From Chara braunii (lineage: Eukaryota; Streptophyta; Charophyceae; Charales; Characeae): DNA of 22,284 nucleotides. Location of the stretch: positions 1,297,357-1,319,640 of the forward strand of contig BFEA01000357.1 in assembly GCA_003427395.1 (NCBI GenBank). The letters run 5' to 3'. A model generated the notes under the pieces. The model ran no database searches. It had not been told where the DNA came from and worked only from the letters and a program-made list of their open reading frames with translations. The position numbers and the translations under genes are program-made. This document shows positions 16,791 to 22,284 of the stretch, in pieces; within the stretch, counting starts at the first letter, position 1, and the number at the start of each line of letters is the position of its first letter.

Positions 16791-18650
16791 TATTGGGCTA
16801 CTCAAACTCTTGTTTTTCACTCATCCACTAGTAGGTAGTGCTCCAATTCTTCTATGGATGATCTCATGCTCAATACTTGTGATTTGACCTAGTGTAGATC
16901 TTGCTTTTCACTCACACACTAGTAGGTGATGCTCCGATTCTTTCATGGATGATCTCATGCTCAATACTTGTGATCTGGCCTAGTGTAGATCTTGCTTTTC
17001 ACTCACATGCTAGTAGGAGATCCTCCGATTCTTCCATGGATGATCTCTTGCTCAACTCTTGTAATATAGCCTAGTATAACTCTTGCATTTCACTCACACA
17101 ATAATAGGTGATGCTCCGATTCTTCTAAGGATGATCTCTTGCTCAAATCTTGTGATATAGCCTAGTGTAACTATTGCATTTCACTCACACAGGTGATGCT
17201 CCGATTCTTTCAAGGATGATCTCATGCTCAATACTTGTGATTTGGCCTAGTGTAGATCTTGCTTTTCACTCACATGCTAGTAGGAGATCCTCTGATTCCT
17301 CCATGGATGATCTCTTGCTCAAATCTTGTGATACAGCCTAGTGTAACTCTTGCATTTCATTCACACACTAGTAGGTGATGCTCTGATTCTTCCATGGATG
17401 ATCTCTTGCTCAAATCTTGTGATATAGCCTAGTGTAACTCTTGCATTTCACTCACACACTAGTAGGTGATGCTCCGATTCTTTCATGGATGATCTAATGC
17501 TCAATACTTGTGATTTGGCCTAGTGTAGATCTTGCTTTTCACTCACATGCTAGTAGGAGATTCTCCGATTCTTCCATGGATGATCTCTTGCTTAAATCTT
17601 GTGATATAGCCTAGTGTAACTCTTGCATTTCACTCACACACCAGTAGGTGATGCTCCGATTCTTTCATGGATGATCTCTTGCTCAAATCTTGTGATATAG
17701 CCTAGTGTAACTCTTGCATTTCACTCACACACTAGTAGGTGATGCTCCGATTTTTTCATGGATGATCTCATGCTCAATACTTGTGATTTGGCCTAGTGTA
17801 GATCTTGCATTTCACTCACACACTAGTAGGTGATGCTCCGATTCTTTCATGGATGATCTCATGCTCAATACTTGTGATTTGGCGTAGTGTAGATCTTGTT
17901 TTTCACTCACATGCTAGTAAGAGATCCTCTGATTCTTCTATGGATGATCTCTTGCTCAAATCTTGTGATACAGCCTAGTATAACTCTTGCATTTCACTCA
18001 CAAACTAGTAGGTGATGCTCCGATTCTTCCATGGATGATCTCTTGCTGAACTTTTGTGATATAGCTTAGTGTAACTCTTGCATTTCACTCACACACTAAT
18101 AGGTGATGCTCCGATTCTTTCATGGATGATCTCATGCTCAATACTTGTGATATAGCCTAGTATAACTCTTGCATTTCACTCACACACTAGTAGGTGATGC
18201 TCCGATTCTTTCATCGAAGATCTCATGCTCAATACTTGCGATTTGGCCTAGTGTAGATCTTGCCTTTTCACTCACATACTAGTACGTGATGCTCCAATTC
18301 TTCCATGGTTGATCTCTTGCTCAAATTTTGTAATATAGTATAGTGTAACTCTTGTTTTCCACTCATATGTTAGTGGGAGATGCTCTGATTCTTCTATGGA
18401 TGATCTCATGATCAATCCTTGTGATTTGGGCTACTTCAACTTTTGCTTTCACTCCCATTCTAGTAGGAGATGCTATGATTTTTCTATGGATGATCGCATG
18501 CTCAATACGTGTGATTTGGTGTAATGTCAGTCTTGATTCTCACCCATATGCTAGTAGGAAATAATCCGATTCTTCCATAAGTGATTTCGTGCTCAAGACT
18601 TGTGTTTTGGGACTTGTCTAGCTTATGCTTTCCACTCACATAGTAGATAA
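16791..18650. repeat. 91-bp satellite array, block 2 (about 20 units)
   Basis: Same repeat and orientation as 61-1295. AGTAGG landmarks run from 16830 at 91-bp steps, with a small deletion near 17190. The end marker at 18642 corresponds to 1284. The span is 1812 bp against 1184 bp in block 1, a difference of about seven units. Subtype order is A-A-B-B-A-B-B-A-B-B-A-A-B-B-hybrid-A, then the same degenerate units. Block 1 lacks the internal A-B-B-A-B-B-A stretch or an equivalent one. Confidence 0.95.
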
Positions 18651-18654
18651 TGAC

Positions 18655-19027
18655 ATTCCATTTCAAACTTGGTTGCATGCATGAGCCATACGCATGTGTT
18701 TTGAGCAAGTCTCACTCACATACATGGCTCAACTCTCACATGATGGCAGTCTATTTCAAACTTGGTTGCATACATGAGCCATGAGCATGTGTTTGAGCAA
18801 GTCTCACTCACATACGTCGCTCAACTCTCACATAATGATGTTCCGGTTCATACTTAGTTGATCTCTCCTCTATGTGCATGTACTTTCCACTAGTTCAAAC
18901 TTCTCATTGTCAAGTTCATGTGTATTGTGATGTTCCGGTTTATACTTAATTGATCTCTCCTCTATGTGCATGTACTTTGCACTAGTTCAAACGTCTCAGT
19001 GTCAAGTTCTCCTCTATGTGCACGTAA
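18655..19027. repeat. Spacer repeat and short minisatellite, right block
   Basis: Two copies of the TTTCAAACTTGGTTGCAT spacer (from about 18659), then about two units of the 90-93-bp minisatellite (GTTCATACTTAGTTGATCTC near 18845 and a second near 18937). The minisatellite similarity stops inside a unit at about 19026, where the RT pseudogene of element 2 begins. Confidence 0.9.
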
Positions 19028-20152
19028 CTCGCGCGTCCTCTCCTAAGTCGAACGGCCTATCCTGGCATTGAAGCTTGTTTTAGTGAGCCGCGATCGTCGA
19101 GTATCCCTTGATGAAATGTTGGTAGTAGTCGGCATGGCCAAGGAACGAATGGACATTCATAACATTCTGCGACTCCGGCCACTCTTGAGTGGCTTGAATT
19201 TTCTCAGACCACGGACTGATGCCCTCCGGTGTGACAAAATGGCCCAAGTATTTCAGCTCTTGCCGGACAAATTCGCACTTGTCATGGTTGGCTTTGTACT
19301 TGGCGCGGGGGAGTGTCTCCAACACTCGTCGAAGCTGCTCAAGATGATCCTCTAATGTCCAGCTATAGACAAGGATATCGTCTAAGTAGATCAGCATGAA
19401 CCGGTCCAACATCGCACGAAATTGGTTGGTCATTGCCGCTTAAAAGGTCGGTGGGGTATTGGTGAGGCCAAAAGGCATGACCACCCACTCAAAATGTCCA
19501 TACCTCATTTTGAACGAGGATAGCGATCGTTCGGGCGGATTGAAATCTGATGATACCCTGACTTCAAGTTCAACTTGGAAAAGTACTTCGCGCTGCCCAA
19601 TCGCTCAAGTAGATCGTCAATACGAGGAAGAGGCCCCACATTCTTGACGGTTTGCGCGTTGAGCTTGTGGTAATCGATGCACAATCCTAGATCCTTGTTC
19701 TTCTTCTGTACGAAGGGAACTGGCGCTCCATATGGGGAGCTACTGGGGCGGATCCAGCCCTTGTCCAACAAGTCATCGAGTTGTGCGTGGAGGATCATAA
19801 GCTCCTCCTCGCTCATGCGATAAATGCAACCTTTCGGCGGCACAACACCGGCCTCAAGAATGATATCGTGAGAGATCAGCCGATCCGGCACCACACTGGT
19901 AGGTGACTTGAAGATGTCAGCAAACTCGACAAGCACCCGCACCACACGGGGGTCTGAGGACAAGTCCGTGGGTGAAGAGTCGGCTACCGTGATGGTCCGG
20001 AGGAAACATAGGCCTATCTCGTCGGGCTGCTCGTAAGCGCAAGTAGCCTGGAACCACTTGGTCGTCACCACTTGGCACCGGATCGAAGGGTGCAAGAGAT
20101 GAATAGTACACGACACTTCGACGCTGAAGACGTCCCTGACGGTAAGAGTCTT
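19028..20152 (-). pseudogene. pol: Ty3/gypsy element 2: reverse transcriptase, truncated
   Basis: Reverse transcriptase of the common plant Ty3/gypsy type, reading right to left. Blocks in order: E-F-A-D-I-F near 19925, the Y-R-M-S-E-E-E-L segment near 19815, K-G-W-I-R-P-S-S-S-P-Y-G-A-P near 19745, and D-Y-H-K-L-N near 19670. Motif A reads K-L-N-L-K-S-G-Y-H-Q, with Asn (19568-19570) where the catalytic Asp belongs. A frameshift lies near 19530 and restores F-K-M-R-Y-G and P-F-G-L-T-N. TAA at 19440-19442 replaces the Gln of the T-F-Q-A motif. Y-L-D-D is intact, its Asp pair at 19377-19382. After S-F-L-G-H a TAA at 19080-19082 follows. About 16 more codons resemble the connection, then similarity ends at the minisatellite. 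RNase H and integrase are missing. Confidence 0.92.
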
Positions 20153-20980
20153 TCAGTGGAACTTGACCGTGTGATCCGCACTTGCAAGCCAAGGCATTCC
20201 CAAAATAATATTGAAGTATGTGTCCAAAATGCCAAACGTCGCCGGTTCGCATGCATGAGGTGCGAAGTACACCGGGATGGCTTCGATAAAGCGGTCGAGA
20301 AGTTGTTGCGTCTTTTTGTCTGCCAAATCGATCACCGTCGGGTTTGCCTTCCTCCGAACTTGTGCACCAAGGCCAGCCCTTTGCATAAAGACTTGGCTCA
20401 TGAAATTGTGAGACGCGCCACTATCCAGCAAAGCGCTGCAGAACGCTTGCCCAACTTGGATGTTCACATAAAGGAGCGGTGCGTTGTTGTCATCGTACCA
20501 CTGCTTGTGAAATTCGCGGGCCACCCTGGTAAGATACGCAAGGATGTCCCCCACCACAGCTTCGTCATCCGTCGGCGAAGTTGGTGGTGCATAGAAGGAT
20601 AGAAACGTGTGAAGATTTGCGCATAGTGTTGCGCATTGCGGTCCCGACAAGCGACCATTGGTCGGGAGAGGAAGCCATGCGAAATCCTCGGACGTGAGAG
20701 GGTCCAAGACCTCTATGTTGAACTTGCGCTTCGATTCTCGTGAAGAGCCACTTGAAAACAATAAGTCGTCGTTGCCGGTCGAAGAAGATGCCACACACAC
20801 GTCTTGTCCTTGAGCACGAGTACCCAGCGTAGGAATGAGCCGGGCAGCATAGTCCTCATAAGAATATAAAAGAGGAGGGCTATTGACTTCCACATGTGCC
20901 TCGGAACGAAGGGCGGTCGCCCACGAAGCAACCGGTTCCGAAGGCGTCGAGAGTGTTGTCGACTCACTCCCGGCGGTGCT
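20153..20980 (-). pseudogene. pro: Ty3/gypsy element 2: aspartic protease region
   Basis: The retropepsin region of element 2, open from about 20980 down to TGA at 20153-20155. A Ser/Thr-rich linker and an acidic segment (T-D-D-E near 20565) precede the core. The active-site strand A-L-L-D-S-G-A-S-H-N-F has its catalytic Asp at 20423-20425, so the D-S-G triad is intact. The C-terminal I-I-L-G-M-P-W is at about 20188-20208. The closing TGA sits in V-K-F-H-stop-K-T-L-T, where Trp (TGG) is likely, and the frame then continues straight into RT. Protease and RT were thus one polyprotein split by a nonsense change. The domain itself looks unbroken. Confidence 0.9.
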
Positions 20981-21156
20981 CAGTTTCCCTTGCCTTTCAA
21001 GAGAAGGACCGCTGTTTCGTGGAGATCATTGTTGCACCACAAACAATAGCGGAATCTCGTCGGTAGCTTGTATGCGTTGTAGGGGCTGTACCCTGAAGGA
21101 CTTTCAAGCCTGAGTCGACCCCACTGCGGGTCCCATTTGGCTCGACCCGCCCGCGC
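20980..21156 (-). pseudogene. gag: Ty3/gypsy element 2: gag C-terminus with damaged zinc knuckle
   Basis: A 59-codon open stretch in a frame one base off the protease. It reads W-D-P-Q-W-G-R-L-R-L and then Y-C-L-W-C (Cys codons at 21043-21045 and 21034-21036), four residues, H (21019-21021), four residues, and Leu (21004-21006) where the final Cys of a CCHC knuckle is expected. TGA codons at 21157-21159 and 21163-21165 close the frame upstream, in an Arg/Ala-rich run where CGA would fit. The stop at 20980-20982 marks the shift into the protease frame. The capsid part is not recognisable further upstream. Confidence 0.65.
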
Positions 21157-21165
21157 TCACGCTCA

Positions 21166-22180
21166 AGGCGCGGGTCGTTTCGTTCCAGAGGCACCTCCAC
21201 CTAGTGCTATGAGATGGATGGGGATGGGCCTTTTGCGAGAGGGCTTTACATTGGGGGATGTAGCTCCGCTCTCGCGTTAGATGGTAGCTCTTTGGTCACT
21301 CGTGGCGTTTTCTCGATTCATTTAAGTGTGGCCAGGCGATTGTTCCTTCCAATACGCAGACAGTCGAGGGAGTTTATTGGGAACTTGTCGTCTTTCGTGC
21401 ATAGCCCAAGCGTCATCCATTGGGCCACACACCTTTTCACTAAGCGTGGTCATTTCTATGACATCATCGGGGTGCGGCCGCACCGTCCAAGCCCCTAGCC
21501 CCTATAATTTTTTTTGCTTGACAATCCTCCTACTCGTGTATCCATCGCTGCCCTTAGTCTTTTCAGGCTTCCATATTGCACACAAAGAATCAAGATACGT
21601 GTTCATCACACAAGCCATGTCCTTTTTCCCAAGCACACGATCATCAAGTCTCACCCGCATCCGTCGTTTACGCTAGGCCCATGTCCATCACTTGTCGATT
21701 TTCCCATTCTTGCCCGCGTTCCGCGGATCCAGTCCCGCTCAAACCATCCTAAGCTACTCACCTGCGCAAAACCACACGAAACAAAAGCCAAGTACAATCC
21801 CCATTGGGGTCAACACATCGCCCATCCCACAAGCCTAAGTTCTTTTCTCTTCCCATGACCTTCTTGGTTTACTTCCCCTTCCCTCAAGCAAGCCATTCTC
21901 TTCCTTAGTCATGCAGTCGGGGAGAATGGTTGAGTCAAACTGACCTTGTCACAAGACTTCTCTCAAAGGTCCGACACCTTTCCTTCTTGGTGGCACAAGG
22001 GACTGGCAGCCCTCCCCTTGCCCTCGCTTTCCACCAAGTGAGGACCAAGTTTTTCTACCGTTCGTTCCCTGGCAATGTAACAAGTGAGGGGGATAGTTAG
22101 TCATGTACCAAGGAGGGGAAGGGAGAGAGAGGGGTAAAGGCTAGGCGCATAGGGGGAAGAAGGAAGAAAGAAGAAAGCGA
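21166..22180. other. Stretch with no recognised gene; purine-rich site near 22082
   Basis: About 1 kb without identifiable domains. A 94-codon frame at 21214-21498 (plus) is open, and overlapping frames follow to 21858, but none resembles a family I know. If gag capsid of element 2 lay here it is too decayed to see. At 22082-22094, AAGTGAGGGGGAT followed by AGTTAG resembles a polypurine tract for a plus-strand element, at low confidence. From 22110 the sequence becomes purine-only and grades into (GA)n. Confidence 0.4.
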
Positions 22181-22181
<1 letters not shown>

Positions 22182-22256
<75 letters not shown>

Positions 22257-22284
22257 GGGAGAGAGAGAGGGGGAGGGAGAGAGG
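22182..22284. repeat. (GA)n microsatellite at the window end
   Basis: A GA dinucleotide run of over 100 bases with a few GGGA interruptions, still running at the last base of the window. It is the reverse complement type of the (CT)n tract at 2948-3004. Confidence 0.97.

Noticed and set aside
16461-16838. 125-codon open frame with long Leu/Phe runs
   Set aside because: The Leu/Phe/Ser part is just the (CTT)n tract translated, and the minus strand gives a Lys/Glu run for the same reason.
20072-20602. 176-codon plus-strand frame
   Set aside because: It lies antisense to the protease-RT region of element 2, which has clear D-S-G and I-L-G-M-P-W motifs.
21214-21498. 94-codon plus-strand frame as a host gene
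   Set aside because: No domain, homolog or codon pattern I can point to; listed only as unrecognised sequence.

Overview
The window looks like repeat-rich nuclear DNA of a streptophyte plant or alga. It holds remains of two different Ty3/gypsy-type retrotransposons set among satellites, minisatellites and microsatellites, with one assembly gap. The style of both pol genes made me think of a charophyte such as Chara; that is an impression, not shown by the sequence. I found no host protein-coding gene, tRNA, rRNA or CRISPR that I can defend, and no previously undescribed biological system beyond the repeat structures listed.

Layout. 1-2885: a (CTT)n tract, a 91-bp satellite array, two copies of a 93-bp spacer repeat, then a 90-93-bp minisatellite. 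2948-3004: (CT)n. 3006-8291, plus strand: a decayed Ty3/gypsy gag-pol (zinc knuckle, protease, RT, RNase H, integrase). It carries several frameshifts and in-frame stops, but the integrase frame is open over 455 codons. 8790-9614: a third reading frame with one internal stop and two acidic motifs that resemble SUMO-interacting motifs. 9615-16600: about 7 kb of apparently non-coding DNA. It holds 40-bp, about 67-bp, 37-bp and 26-bp tandem arrays, a 75-N gap, a candidate polypurine tract, and a degenerate duplication of about 1.25 kb rich in palindromes. This may be the 3' untranslated region and a long terminal repeat of element 1, but no second LTR copy is in view to prove it.

16615-19027: a second copy of the (CTT)n + 91-bp satellite + spacer + minisatellite block, in the same order and orientation, with seven more satellite units and far fewer minisatellite units. 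19028-21156, minus strand: a second Ty3/gypsy element of another lineage (zinc knuckle, protease, RT), also broken, and cut off just after the RT where it meets the minisatellite. 21157-22284: no recognisable gene, a purine-rich stretch, and a (GA)n tract that runs off the end.

How it fits together. The genes are parts of two dead or dying retrotransposons, not a pathway. In element 1, RT is stopped at its YIDD catalytic motif and the protease lacks the usual D-T/S-G triad. In element 2, RT has lost the first catalytic Asp. Neither copy should be autonomous. The main interest lies in the repeat architecture: two co-linear satellite blocks flanking 13.7 kb, element breakpoints lying on simple repeats, and the palindrome-rich 13.6-16.0 kb region.
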